Below, piece after piece: positions 52,830 to 61,397 of a stretch of DNA of 64,000 nt. The translations under genes were made by a program, and so were the position numbers. The stretch's first letter is position 1, and each line of letters starts with the position of its first letter. The DNA lies in NCBI GenBank assembly GCA_038216655.1, contig JBBQPZ010000004.1, positions 143,838-207,837 on the forward strand. Direction: 5' to 3'. The stretch comes from JAFDWR01 sp038216655. GTDB taxonomy: Bacteria; Armatimonadota; Fimbriimonadia; Fimbriimonadales; Fimbriimonadaceae. A model generated the notes under the pieces. It had not been told where the DNA came from and did not search any database. It was given only the letters and a program-made list of their open reading frames with translations.

Positions 52830-53947
52830 AGGTCCACCATAGACCGGGTCGCGTGCGAACGAAGCGCGGCATCGAAGAGCTGGTGGCTCATCACGGCCTC
52901 GGTCGGGGTGGCACAGCTAAATCGACCGTGAAGCTCGCCCGAGCGCTCCAACGCGAACGCGGCCCACATCTGCAGGATCGCATCGGCGAACCCGAACTCG
53001 AATATCCCGCCGGTGATCGTCTTGAAGTACGACTGCGAGCCGACATCTGTCTGAATCCAGCGTTGCTCGCCCTCATGGAGGTCAAAGCGCCACAAGGTCT
53101 TCGGATGCTTGGTGCTGATCCGCACCCCGCCCATCGTGCCGATCAGTTCGAACTCCCATGTGTTCATCTCCCCCGGCGCGATGCGCTTGGTCTCGAAGGT
53201 GAACGGGAAATTCTGATCCGGCACCCAACTTGCCTCGGTCACGAGGGTCGCATTGTCCCAGGTGTCGCAAGCGGCCATCCCGCCATGCCCTTCGGGACGC
53301 TCGGAGTAGACGCTTTGAAGCTGAGCGAACACCGCACTGGGCCGAATTCCCAGCCGGAAAGGAAGGTGGCAAACATGCAAACCAAGATCGCCCATCACAC
53401 CGATCGCACCGCAAGTCTCGACCTGCCGCTTCCAGTTGATCTTCTTGTTCGCATCGAGGTCGGAGGAGTGGAGGAACGCGCAACGTCCGGAAATCGGCGT
53501 ACCGATCTCGCCCGAGCGGACAAGCTCGAAGGCGCTCCGCGCGATGGGATAGAACGGGAATTCCGACGAGCATCGGACGAACCTCTCCGAGCGCTCGACC
53601 GCCTGATTGATCCGTTGTGCGGACGCGAGATCGATGCCGAATGGCTTCTCGGCGAGCATGTCCTTTCCCGCCGCGAGGACGTCGAGATAGATCTGCTCGT
53701 GCAGGTGGTGGGGAACCGCGACGTAGACCGCGTCGATGTCCTTTCGATCGAGGAGTTCGCGATAGTTGGCGACCCGGGTCGTGACCGTCGGAACGTGGCG
53801 ATACCAGTCGAGCGTCGGTACGTGCGGGTCGGCGACGGCTACCAACTCGGGTGCGTCCGTCAACACTGGATCGAGGGCGAAGGCGCGAGCCAGAGCGCTC
53901 GCCGTCTCCCGCCCCATCAGACCACCGCCGATGATGCCGATCTTCAT
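52826..53947 (-). CDS. Gfo/Idh/MocA-family oxidoreductase
   Basis: 373 residues. The Rossmann start is MKIGIIGGGLMGRETASALA. The signature AEKPFGID has Lys101, the family catalytic Lys, and AVPHHLHEQIYLDVLAAGKD precedes it. The C-terminal substrate domain runs from about residue 130. Members oxidise or reduce sugars, inositols or their derivatives with NAD(P). The gene overlaps the aldolase upstream and the isomerase-like gene downstream by four bases each (ATGA), so translation is coupled. It is likely the first redox step or an epimerising step in the pathway of this operon. Confidence 0.9.
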   Translation of the reverse strand: MKIGIIGGGLMGRETASALARAFALDPVLTDAPELVAVADPHVPTLDWYRHVPTVTTRVANYRELLDRKDIDAVYVAVPHHLHEQIYLDVLAAGKDMLAEKPFGIDLASAQRINQAVERSERFVRCSSEFPFYPIARSAFELVRSGEIGTPISGRCAFLHSSDLDANKKINWKRQVETCGAIGVMGDLGLHVCHLPFRLGIRPSAVFAQLQSVYSERPEGHGGMAACDTWDNATLVTEASWVPDQNFPFTFETKRIAPGEMNTWEFELIGTMGGVRISTKHPKTLWRFDLHEGEQRWIQTDVGSQSYFKTITGGIFEFGFADAILQMWAAFALERSGELHGRFSCATPTEAVMSHQLFDAALRSHATRSMVDL

Positions 53948-54774
53948 GCGCGCAGCATCTCCAATGCGGCTTCAGGCGTCGCACCGTCGTGGACAACGGC
54001 CATGAGGGCGCGGGTGATCCCGGCCGGGTTCGCGTGCTGAATGATATTGCGACCGTAAACGATGCCGGCCGCGCCCTGTTGCAGGAGGCCGAACGTGCGC
54101 TGCAGGATCTCAAGTTCTCCTGCCTTGCCGCCGCCACGGACCAATAGGGGCACTCGCGCCGCTTGGACAACCCGGTGGTAGACCGACACATCGTCGGTCG
54201 GGTCGGCCTTGATGATGTCGGCCCCAAGTTCAGTGGCTTGGCGGACGAGCGGGACGATCTTCTCCACTTCTCCGTCGACCATGTAACCGCCCGCCTGCTC
54301 GTTGGACCGAAACACCAGCGGCTCGACCATGAGCGGCATCGCCCAGTCGTCGCACATCGGCTTGATCTTAAGGATGTTCTGAACGCACTGATCCGAGACT
54401 TCGGGCTGGCCGGGAATCTGAAACAGGTTCACCACCACGCAAACCGCGTCGAGCCGAAGCGCCTGACGAATGGGGTCCTCGATCATCCGGCTGAAAAGAG
54501 ACCGCGGAAGCTCCTTGCCGTACACGTTCGCCACATCCGTGCGGAGCACCAAGGATGGCTTCTGACGGCCGGGGATCGACTGCAGGACATGAGCCTGCCC
54601 CACCGTGAGTTGGATCGCATCAGGAGCGGCCGCAACCAGGGTTTTGACCGCCGCACCGATGTCCTCGATCCCGGTGAGGAATGAGCCCTCGTTGAAGAAC
54701 CCGTGGTCGATCGCGACGTCGAGACAGCGACGGGACGACTGATTGAGGAGACGGTTGAGACGGTACTGCTTCAT
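53944..54774 (-). CDS. Class I aldolase (FbaB/LsrF/DeoC-like)
   Basis: 276 residues. Barrel motifs: RRCLDVAIDHGFFNEG, PDAIQLTVGQA, MPLMVEPLVF and GADIIKADPTDD, where Lys189 is the expected Schiff-base residue. LLVRGGGKAGELEIL binds phosphate and AAGIVYGRNIIQHANPAG ends the barrel. This is the DeoC/LacD/LsrF-type fold used for phosphorylated ketoses and related compounds. The ATG at 54774 was chosen because the family start MKQYRLNRLL begins there. It is the first gene of the operon and is divergent from the GH172 gene 107 bases away. In the reaction order it would act last. Confidence 0.87.
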   Translation of the reverse strand: MKQYRLNRLLNQSSRRCLDVAIDHGFFNEGSFLTGIEDIGAAVKTLVAAAPDAIQLTVGQAHVLQSIPGRQKPSLVLRTDVANVYGKELPRSLFSRMIEDPIRQALRLDAVCVVVNLFQIPGQPEVSDQCVQNILKIKPMCDDWAMPLMVEPLVFRSNEQAGGYMVDGEVEKIVPLVRQATELGADIIKADPTDDVSVYHRVVQAARVPLLVRGGGKAGELEILQRTFGLLQQGAAGIVYGRNIIQHANPAGITRALMAVVHDGATPEAALEMLRA

Positions 54775-54852
54775 AAGGCTGGGATAAGGATAGTCCACGC
54801 GGGCTACCCGCTTCCGTTCGAAGGCTGCAAGTTGTAGAATCGCGTGCACTAG

Positions 54853-54868
54853 GGCCCGAAGTCGGGCC
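54853..54868. promoter_or_regulatory. Dyad in the divergent promoter region
   Basis: GGCCCGA-AG-TCGGGCC is a perfect 16-base dyad between the sugar operon and GH172. A TAGAAT (54835-54840) just upstream could be the GH172 -10, which would place the dyad at the start of its leader. It could be an operator for both genes or a leader hairpin. Confidence 0.45.
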
Positions 54869-54880
54869 GGAGCCTAATCG

Positions 54881-56494
54881 ATGCCCATCACCCTTGGCCT
54901 TCTTCTCGTCGCTCTCATCCGAAGTTCGCAACAGTCTGGTTCTGGCTTGCTTGGCGATCTCGCCAAACCCCAGGACGGCCATAGCATGCGAGCCTCCTCC
55001 ACCTTCCGACGTGGTGCGGATGGTAAATACGATCCGAACGCCAAGCCCTTCAGCGATCCGAACTCAGAGCGGAGCAACTCGGACAATTTCCGCGTCGCGC
55101 CGGGGGCGACCCACACGCTCATGGACGTTAAAGGGCCTGGCGTGATTACCCACATGTGGATCACCTTCCTGGGTCCGGAGAGGCAGGACTGGGCCAAGAA
55201 CGGGTCGGCGACCCACCAAGACATGCTTTTGCGAATCTACTGGGACGGCGACACGAAGCCCGGCGTCGAAGCGCCGGTTGGGGACTTCTTCGCCAACTGC
55301 TTCGGCAAGCGATCCGAAGTCATCAGCCTGCCCGTTTTGGTGGAAGACGGAGACTCCTACAACTGCTTTTGGCAGATGCCGTTCCACAAGTCGGCGAGAG
55401 TGGAGATCGTCAACCAAGGGACCGAGCCGATCAACCTGCTCTACTACAACATCGATTGGATCAAGAAGGACTCGCTCGCCAAGGACACGCCGTATTTCTA
55501 TGCCCAGTATCGTCAGGAGTATCCCGCCGTTCACGGCAAGGACTACGTGATCCTGGACACCAAGGGGAAAGGCCACTACGTCGGAACCGTTCTGGCGGTG
55601 CGGACTCGCAGCCCGATGTGGTTCGGTGAGGGCGACGAGAAGATCTATATCGACGGCGAGCCGGATGCATCCATTTGGGGCACCGGCACCGAGGATTACT
55701 TCCTCTCGGCTTGGGGGCTCAAGCGAACCTCGACGCCTTATTCCGGGGTGCCTTACTTCGACACATGGGGCGTTGTCGGAGGGCATACGAGCGCCTATCG
55801 TTGGCACCTGAACGATCCGGTGGTGTTCCAAAAGGGGATCAAGGTTTCGATCGAGCACTTCGGTTGGATGTCACCCGACGAGAATTCAAAGCACCTCACC
55901 AATAGCTGGAACGAGCGTGAGGACGATTATTCGAGCGTGGCCTTCTGGTACCAGACCGGCAAGCCGACGTTCGCCGAGCGAGCGCCATCCGGGCCGGAGC
56001 GCCGCCTTCCCAGCCTGGAACGGAAGACAACCTATGCCCGCGACGGGGAGACCCATGGCGAAGGCAGTGTCCAGAAGCAGGAACTCGATCTTTACGATGG
56101 AGCCCAGGTGTTGTACCAACCCACCAAAGCGGAGGGGGCGTGGATGGAGATCCCTGTCACCGTCGACAAAACCGAGCCGCTACGGGTGGTCTTGAACCTG
56201 ACGTCGAGCTACGACTTCGGCAAGTACCAGGCCTATCTGGACGGCGTCAAGCTGGGCGGCCCGATTGACCTGTACTCCAAGGAAGTGGAGAACCACGAGT
56301 TTCCCTTGATCGACTTCTGGCCGGAAGTCGGGAAGCACGTGCTACGCCTCGAATGTGTGGGCAAGAACCCGGCGTCGGCGGGATTCCTGCTTGGAATCGA
56401 GTCGGTGCGCCTCCGCGAGCGTCGCCCGCGGGTCACCGATATGGGTTGGGACAAGGGGAAGGACTGGAAGAAGAACCCGACGCTGTACGGCTAA
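54881..56494 (+). CDS. GH172 (DUF2961) glycoside hydrolase, exported
   Basis: 537 residues. A short signal-like start (MPITLGLLLVALI) leads to a DUF2961/GH172 double jelly-roll. Family motifs: SSTFRRGADGKYDPNAKPFS, GPGVITHMWITF, LRIYWDGDTKPGVEAPVGDF, NCFGKRSEVISLP, EKIYIDGEPDASIWGTGTED and SAYRWHLNDPVVFQKGI. The Glu of GTGTEDYF is a likely catalytic residue. Characterised GH172 enzymes act on difructose anhydrides and on D-arabinofuranosides. A jelly-roll extension follows at about residues 390-530. It is divergent from the four-gene sugar operon, and I infer that it supplies the sugar. Confidence 0.88.
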   Translation: MPITLGLLLVALIRSSQQSGSGLLGDLAKPQDGHSMRASSTFRRGADGKYDPNAKPFSDPNSERSNSDNFRVAPGATHTLMDVKGPGVITHMWITFLGPERQDWAKNGSATHQDMLLRIYWDGDTKPGVEAPVGDFFANCFGKRSEVISLPVLVEDGDSYNCFWQMPFHKSARVEIVNQGTEPINLLYYNIDWIKKDSLAKDTPYFYAQYRQEYPAVHGKDYVILDTKGKGHYVGTVLAVRTRSPMWFGEGDEKIYIDGEPDASIWGTGTEDYFLSAWGLKRTSTPYSGVPYFDTWGVVGGHTSAYRWHLNDPVVFQKGIKVSIEHFGWMSPDENSKHLTNSWNEREDDYSSVAFWYQTGKPTFAERAPSGPERRLPSLERKTTYARDGETHGEGSVQKQELDLYDGAQVLYQPTKAEGAWMEIPVTVDKTEPLRVVLNLTSSYDFGKYQAYLDGVKLGGPIDLYSKEVENHEFPLIDFWPEVGKHVLRLECVGKNPASAGFLLGIESVRLRERRPRVTDMGWDKGKDWKKNPTLYG

Positions 56495-56512
56495 CCCATC
56501 GCGCAAAAGCTC

Positions 56513-56612
56513 GTCATCCTGAGCGAGCTTGCGAGTCGAAGGACCCCGGATCCCCGCCCAATCTTCCAATCGGGTGCCGTGGACCCGGGGTGTTTCGACT
56601 CCAACCGATTCT
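56513..56612. repeat. Palindromic-family repeat, variant form
   Basis: It starts GTCATCCTGAGCGAGCTTGC and contains GAGTCGAAGGACCCCGGATCC facing GGACCCGGGGTGTTTCGACTC. It has the same left end as the 163-bp family but a different centre. It fills the 3' flank of GH172, and the convergent esterase begins beyond it. Confidence 0.75.
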
Positions 56613-56703
56613 CTCATTACTAGCAGGCCGCTTGGCTGTGGTTCACACGTGAGCAAGGTCCCGCGCAACGCGAACAAGCCTCCCCCCACGCCTAGTGATC
56701 GAA

Positions 56704-57774
56704 TCACCAATGTAAGTCGCGTCGAATCGCGGCGGTGAGGCGAGCCGCCATTTTGGCGTGCGTCCGCAAGTTCGGGTGCCAGTCCGCTCCGATGCCGTCC
56801 GACTCCTGCTGAACGTCGAACTCGATCTGATGCACCCGGGCGTCGCTCACCTGGGTCACAAGATGGGCGAGATAGGAGCGGAGCGTGCTAAGGGCTCGGT
56901 GCTCAGGCGGCCAGCCGTCGGACATCATGCTCCCCATCGCGACGTAGATTTGCGCCCTAGGATAGTGCGACCATACGCGGCGGATGAAGGCCGCGTACGC
57001 GCCCGTCCACTTGGCTTCGTCGGGATTTTCCTTTCCGAAGTCGTTCGTCGCGAGGTTGATCACGACCGCGTCGGGCACGGGGCCGTGGAAGTCCCATTTT
57101 GGCTCCGGCAGAGCGGGCAGCGTGAGATCGTAGATCTCGGGCACCGTGTTGTCTGGCCACATCTTGCGACCGGACCACGCGAGAATCGTCACGTCCGCGT
57201 TCAGTTGGCGCGCCGCGATGCTCGCGTAACTCAGGTAGGCGTTCTCAGTCTCGGGCTTGAAGTGCTCTTCCTTTGCCGCCCCCTCGTTGCCGTAGCCGCA
57301 GGTAATGGAGTCGCCGACGAACTCAAGGTGCCGCTTTGCGGGCGCGGCTTTGAGAATTGCCCCGCCAGGGACAGCGAAGTTCTGGAAGGTGGTGGTTCCG
57401 ACGAACGCTTCGGTGCGCTTAACGAGTTGGACATCGTGGATTGCGTTAGCCCCGAGGTTGACTGTATAGCCCGCGCGTCCTGCGGTCGGGACTACGACCT
57501 CGGCGGCCCGACCATCGATAACGACCTGCCAGCGGTCCTCGCCCTTTTCCACGATCGAGGCGATGAGCGTCGTCCCCTTCACCTTAAGTCGAACTTCGCT
57601 TGCCGACCATTGGCACGTGGCTCCATTGCGGAAGTCGAAGCGGCCCACGTAAACGATCCTGGGATCGGCGGCGGGGACAGGCGCGGACATGATTGGGGGG
57701 GCGCAGACGGCGGACGCGAGAAGAATTCCTAGGAGCATCGGTTGACCTCGGGCGACAGGGCGCCTTCCTTTCAT
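56704..57774 (-). CDS. Secreted SGNH/GDSL esterase, CE2-like
   Basis: 356 residues. A signal peptide (core LLGILLASAVCAPPIMSA) precedes an N-terminal jelly-roll domain of about 110 residues (FDFRNGATCQWSASEV; VVIDGRAAEVVVP) that is typical of CE2. The SGNH hydrolase domain follows: LEFVGDSITCGYGNEG with the nucleophile Ser, GRKMWPDN, VVINLATNDFGKENPDE and the terminal DWHPNLRTHAKMA carrying the catalytic Asp/His. CE2 enzymes remove acetyl groups from xylo-, manno- and glucomannan oligosaccharides. The start at 57774 is preferred, though a later ATG at 57738 is possible. Confidence 0.88.
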   Translation of the reverse strand: MKGRRPVARGQPMLLGILLASAVCAPPIMSAPVPAADPRIVYVGRFDFRNGATCQWSASEVRLKVKGTTLIASIVEKGEDRWQVVIDGRAAEVVVPTAGRAGYTVNLGANAIHDVQLVKRTEAFVGTTTFQNFAVPGGAILKAAPAKRHLEFVGDSITCGYGNEGAAKEEHFKPETENAYLSYASIAARQLNADVTILAWSGRKMWPDNTVPEIYDLTLPALPEPKWDFHGPVPDAVVINLATNDFGKENPDEAKWTGAYAAFIRRVWSHYPRAQIYVAMGSMMSDGWPPEHRALSTLRSYLAHLVTQVSDARVHQIEFDVQQESDGIGADWHPNLRTHAKMAARLTAAIRRDLHW

Positions 57775-58017
57775 AGTACTGCCGAGCCGTCGTCACGTCA
57801 TTGAACTACCGAGTAGAGCGCGAAGAAGTAAGCCGAGACGGCATTTCGGACACTCCTGACGTCATGATTATTCAGGACGCCGATCCACCTAAAACCATCT
57901 TATTTCTATATTTCAAGTTCAAACACTTGCACATATCCGTTTTCAGAACGAATTGTGCAGCGAGGCTGACCACTGCAAGACTGGGTAACTTGCATTTTGT
58001 TAGGAGGCTGATCGAAG

Positions 58018-59163
58018 TTGACGGTCGGAATCGTAAAAGAACTGTTAGACGGTGAGTACCGAGTCGCGGCAACGCCGGACACGGTCAAGATCTTTGTCGC
58101 GAAGGGCTTTGCGGTCGCAATCGAATCCGGAGCTGGTGTCCGGGCAGGATTCGACGACGAAGCTTATCGCTCGGCAGGAGCCACCCTTGTCCCCACTGCG
58201 GCCGATGTTACGGCAGAGGCGTCGGTATTACTCCGCGTCGCTGCCCCAAGCATCGCCGAGGTCGAGAGCCTAAAGTCAGGGACCATTGTGGTCTCTTTTC
58301 TTTTCCCGGCAACCGCCCTCCCGCTCGTGGGCAAGATGGCCGAGAAGGGGATCACGGCGTTCGCCGTTGATCTCATTCCCCGCATCACCCGTGCCCAAAG
58401 CATGGATGCCTTGAGTGCGATGAGCACGATTGCGGGTTACAAGGGCGCGCTGCTCGCGGCGAATGCCCTGCCGAAATTCTTTCCTATGTTTATGACGGCG
58501 GCGGGCACGATCCCCCCGGCAAAGGTCTTTGTGATCGGCGCCGGCGTGGCGGGGCTTCAGGCCATCGCAACTTGCAAGCGCCTCGGAGCGATCGTCGAAG
58601 CATTCGACGTCCGTCCCGCGGTCAAGGAGCAAGTCGAAAGCTTGGGCGCACGCTTCGTGGTGATGAACATCGTCTCGGATGAAACCGAGGACGCCTCGGG
58701 CTACGCGAAGGAAGTGTCGAAGGACACCCACGTCAAGGAACTCGAGCTAATCGCCACCCGCATGGCCAAGAACGACGTGGTGATCACCACCGCGTTGATC
58801 CCGGGCCGTCCGGCGCCTGTACTGATCACCAAAGACATGGTCAAGCGCATGGCCCGGGGCTCGGTGATCATCGACCTCGCCGCTCCCAACGGGGGCAACT
58901 GCGAGGCCACGGTGCCAGGCAAGACGGTGGACGTCGACGGCGTCACCGTGATCGGACCGACGTCCCTGCTTTCCGAGATGGCGGCGGACGCCAGCCGGAT
59001 GTACAGCAAGAACGTCGCCGAGTTCCTATTGAATCTCGCTCCCGAAGGGGCGATCAAGCTCGATCTGGAGGATCAAATCATCCGCGATACACTCGTGACC
59101 CACGAAGGGAAGATCAGCCATGACCCGACGCGAATGGCGGCCGAGAAAGAGGTGAAGCCATGA
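58018..59163 (+). CDS. pntAA: NAD(P) transhydrogenase alpha-1 subunit (domain I)
   Basis: 381 residues, the NAD-binding domain I of a three-gene transhydrogenase. Motifs: MTVGIVKELLDGEYRVAATP, RITRAQSMDALSAMSTIAGY, VFVIGAGVAGLQAIATCKRL, ITTALIPGRPAPVLITKDMV and GSVIIDLAAPNGGNCEATVP. The enzyme couples hydride transfer between NADH and NADP to proton movement. The start is TTG with an AGGAGG ribosome site 11 bases upstream (58001-58006). The leader 57840-58017 is AT-rich. The stop overlaps the next ATG by four bases. Confidence 0.94.
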   Translation: MTVGIVKELLDGEYRVAATPDTVKIFVAKGFAVAIESGAGVRAGFDDEAYRSAGATLVPTAADVTAEASVLLRVAAPSIAEVESLKSGTIVVSFLFPATALPLVGKMAEKGITAFAVDLIPRITRAQSMDALSAMSTIAGYKGALLAANALPKFFPMFMTAAGTIPPAKVFVIGAGVAGLQAIATCKRLGAIVEAFDVRPAVKEQVESLGARFVVMNIVSDETEDASGYAKEVSKDTHVKELELIATRMAKNDVVITTALIPGRPAPVLITKDMVKRMARGSVIIDLAAPNGGNCEATVPGKTVDVDGVTVIGPTSLLSEMAADASRMYSKNVAEFLLNLAPEGAIKLDLEDQIIRDTLVTHEGKISHDPTRMAAEKEVKP

Positions 59164-59453
59164 CCCTGATCGCCATCGTCACGATCTTCATCCTCGCGAT
59201 CTTCGTCGGCCTCGAGGTCATCTCGAAGGTTCCGCAGACGCTCCATACGCCGCTGATGTCGGCGACCAATGCCATCCACGGAGTTATCCTGGTCGGCGGT
59301 CTCCTCATCCTCGGCACCGCCGAAGGGGTTCTGATGACCACCATCGGCGTCGTCGCGGTGATGTTCGGAACCCTGAACGTCGTCGGCGGCTTCGTGGTCA
59401 CCGACCGGATGCTCGAAATGTTTCGCGGCAAGAAACGGGAGAAGACCTCGTGA
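59160..59453 (+). CDS. pntAB: NAD(P) transhydrogenase alpha-2 subunit (membrane part)
   Basis: 97 residues with three membrane helices, as expected for the small second half of the alpha subunit in split transhydrogenases. TPLMSATNAIHGVILVGGLL is the family signature. The N-terminal helix is LIAIVTIFILAIFVGLEVI. It forms part of the proton channel with PntB. Both ends overlap neighbours by four bases (ATGA at the start, GTGA at the end). Confidence 0.94.
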   Translation: MTLIAIVTIFILAIFVGLEVISKVPQTLHTPLMSATNAIHGVILVGGLLILGTAEGVLMTTIGVVAVMFGTLNVVGGFVVTDRMLEMFRGKKREKTS

Positions 59454-60847
59454 ACAGCGACTGGATTGACGTTGCATATCTCGCGGCGGCCGTCTGCTTC
59501 ATTCTTTCGCTGAAGCTGATGAACTCGCCGATCACCGCCCGCAAGGGCAACTGGGTCGCGATGGCGGGCATGGCGGCAGCTTTGATCGCCACGATGTTCC
59601 ATCCCGCGATCAAGCCGGGCAACCTTGTCATCATCGGCGTCACCGTAGCCGTCGGCTCGGTGCTTGCGGTGTTCTCGGGCCGCAAGATTCAGATGACCGC
59701 GGTGCCTCAGATGGTGGCGCTTCTCAACGGTCTCGGCGGCGGTGCGGTCACGTTGGTCGCGCTGTACGAGTTCCTTGAAACCAGCCACGCCGGAGTAACT
59801 CCCGAGCCGATCCAACGCGTCACCACCGTGCTCAGCGCGATCATTGGTTCGATGAGCTTCTCGGGAAGCTTGATCGCCTTCGGCAAGCTGCAGGAACTCC
59901 TGCCGGGCCGACCGATTACCTTCAAGGGACAGCAGGTCGTAAACCTGTTCCTCGTCATTATTCTTCTCGCATTGGCAATCGCGATCCTTGGATTCCAGGG
60001 CAGCTCCGTCGCGGCGTTCATCTCCCTCGTGGTGCTGGCGCTCGTGCTCGGTGTCTCCGGCGTCCTGCCGATCGGTGGCGCGGACATGCCGGTCGTGATC
60101 TCCCTGCTCAACTCCTTCACTGGATGCGCGGCGGGTCTCGCGGGCTTCGTCCTGATGAATACCGCCCTGCTCATCGGCGGCGGTCTGGTCGGCGCGAGCG
60201 GTCTTATCCTCACGCTCCAGATGTGTACGGCGATGAACCGTTCCCTCGCGAATGTTCTGTTTGGCGCGGTCGGTAGCGTCATCGTTGCCGGCGGCAGCAA
60301 GGTCGGGGCGGGCAAGCAGCCGAAGAGCTACTCCGTCGACGACGCGGCGATTCTCATGACCAACGCGAACTCGGTGGTCATCGTGCCGGGATACGGCATG
60401 GCGGTCGCTCAGGCCCAGCACCAGGTCAAGGATATGGCGGCGAAGCTGATGGCGATGGGAATCGACGTCAAGTACGCCGTCCACCCGGTCGCGGGCCGCA
60501 TGCCTGGCCACATGAACGTCCTGCTCGCCGAGGCCGACGTGCCCTACGATCAGTTGTACGAGCTCGACCAAATCAACCCGCTCTTCTCCGAGACCGACGT
60601 GGTCCTGGTGATCGGCGCGAACGACGTCGTCAACCCGGCGGCGCGGTACGACAAGACAAGCCCGATCTACGGCATGCCGATCTTGGACGTCGATAAGGCG
60701 AAGACGGTCATCGTCTGCAAGCGCGGTATGGCTCCGGGCTTTGCCGGTGTGGAGAACGAACTGTTCCTGAACGACAACACGGTCATGGTGTTCGGCAACG
60801 CCAAGACCACGATCGCCAAGATCGCGACGGCCCTGGACAGCTACTAG
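59450..60847 (+). CDS. pntB: NAD(P) transhydrogenase beta subunit
   Basis: 465 residues. About nine membrane helices (residues about 1-265) precede the NADP-binding domain III. Motifs: SARKGNWVAMAGM-like ITARKGNWVAMAGMAAAL, PQMVALLNGLGGGAVTLVAL, LLNSFTGCAAGLAGFVLMN, VIVPGYGMAVAQAQHQVKDM, YAVHPVAGRMPGHMNVLLAE and LVIGANDVVNPAARYDKTSP. It starts at GTG overlapping pntAB. A strong terminator follows, so the operon is pntAA-pntAB-pntB. Confidence 0.95.
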   Translation: MNSDWIDVAYLAAAVCFILSLKLMNSPITARKGNWVAMAGMAAALIATMFHPAIKPGNLVIIGVTVAVGSVLAVFSGRKIQMTAVPQMVALLNGLGGGAVTLVALYEFLETSHAGVTPEPIQRVTTVLSAIIGSMSFSGSLIAFGKLQELLPGRPITFKGQQVVNLFLVIILLALAIAILGFQGSSVAAFISLVVLALVLGVSGVLPIGGADMPVVISLLNSFTGCAAGLAGFVLMNTALLIGGGLVGASGLILTLQMCTAMNRSLANVLFGAVGSVIVAGGSKVGAGKQPKSYSVDDAAILMTNANSVVIVPGYGMAVAQAQHQVKDMAAKLMAMGIDVKYAVHPVAGRMPGHMNVLLAEADVPYDQLYELDQINPLFSETDVVLVIGANDVVNPAARYDKTSPIYGMPILDVDKAKTVIVCKRGMAPGFAGVENELFLNDNTVMVFGNAKTTIAKIATALDSY

Positions 60848-60870
60848 CAAGGATCGAAGGACCGCAAACA

Positions 60871-60915
60871 GTTGGCCGGGTGGATTTACTTCTTGTAGCC
60901 ACCCGGCCAACAATT
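60871..60915 (+). terminator. Rho-independent terminator of the pnt operon
   Basis: A perfect 13-bp stem (GTTGGCCGGGTGG against CCACCCGGCCAAC) with a 15-base loop is followed by AATTTTG, 23 bases after the pntB stop. Confidence 0.85.
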
Positions 60916-60983
60916 TTGCCCAGCATCAGATGCGTTGGTTCTACGGTTTTCCAATGGGCGCGGTTTGCTGTTACCATCTAGGC

Positions 60984-61397
60984 ATGCAAAGCGTGCCATG
61001 CATTCAATGTCAATCCAGCATTCCCCAGGGATCTGCGATTTGCCCCGCGTGTGGCGCAGGCCAGGCCGGGCCCGCCCTAATTCAACCGGACTTCGTAAAC
61101 CTGCCGCCCATGAGCGCCCCGCCCGCCCAGTTTCGACCGCAAGGTCGCGTGCCGGCGGCCGCTTGGCTGCCAGGTCTGCTAACGGTTCTCGGCGTCATCC
61201 TATGGATTCTCGGACTTGTCACCGTAATTTGGGTGGGGACCGCGAGTAGCGGCCTTCAGGATGGCAGTGTCGTCAAGGTCATGACGACGATTATTAACGC
61301 CGCCGTATTTGCCGTGGGGGGCGCGCTCCTTCTGGCCATCGCCACGATTATCCGGCTACTCGATCTGACCCTGCAGCGAAGTATCTCGCGAAACTAG
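60984..61397 (+). CDS. Zinc-ribbon small membrane protein
   Basis: 137 residues. The N-terminus is a zinc-ribbon-like motif, CIQC at residues 6-9 and CPAC at about 19-22, as in short domains that bind metal. A Pro-rich linker follows. Two membrane helices lie at about residues 61-84 (LPGLLTVLGVILWILGLVTV) and 101-126 (INAAVFAVGGALLLAIATII). The frame is open to 60930, but the ATG at 60984 puts the Cys motif at the N-terminus. Function unknown. It is convergent with the next gene, sharing four bases. Confidence 0.75.
   Translation: MQSVPCIQCQSSIPQGSAICPACGAGQAGPALIQPDFVNLPPMSAPPAQFRPQGRVPAAAWLPGLLTVLGVILWILGLVTVIWVGTASSGLQDGSVVKVMTTIINAAVFAVGGALLLAIATIIRLLDLTLQRSISRN

Noticed and set aside
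59114..60913. 599-codon open frame on the minus strand
   Set aside because: It runs opposite pntB and pntAB, and its composition (Asp/Arg/His-rich) is typical of an antisense shadow of a high-GC gene.
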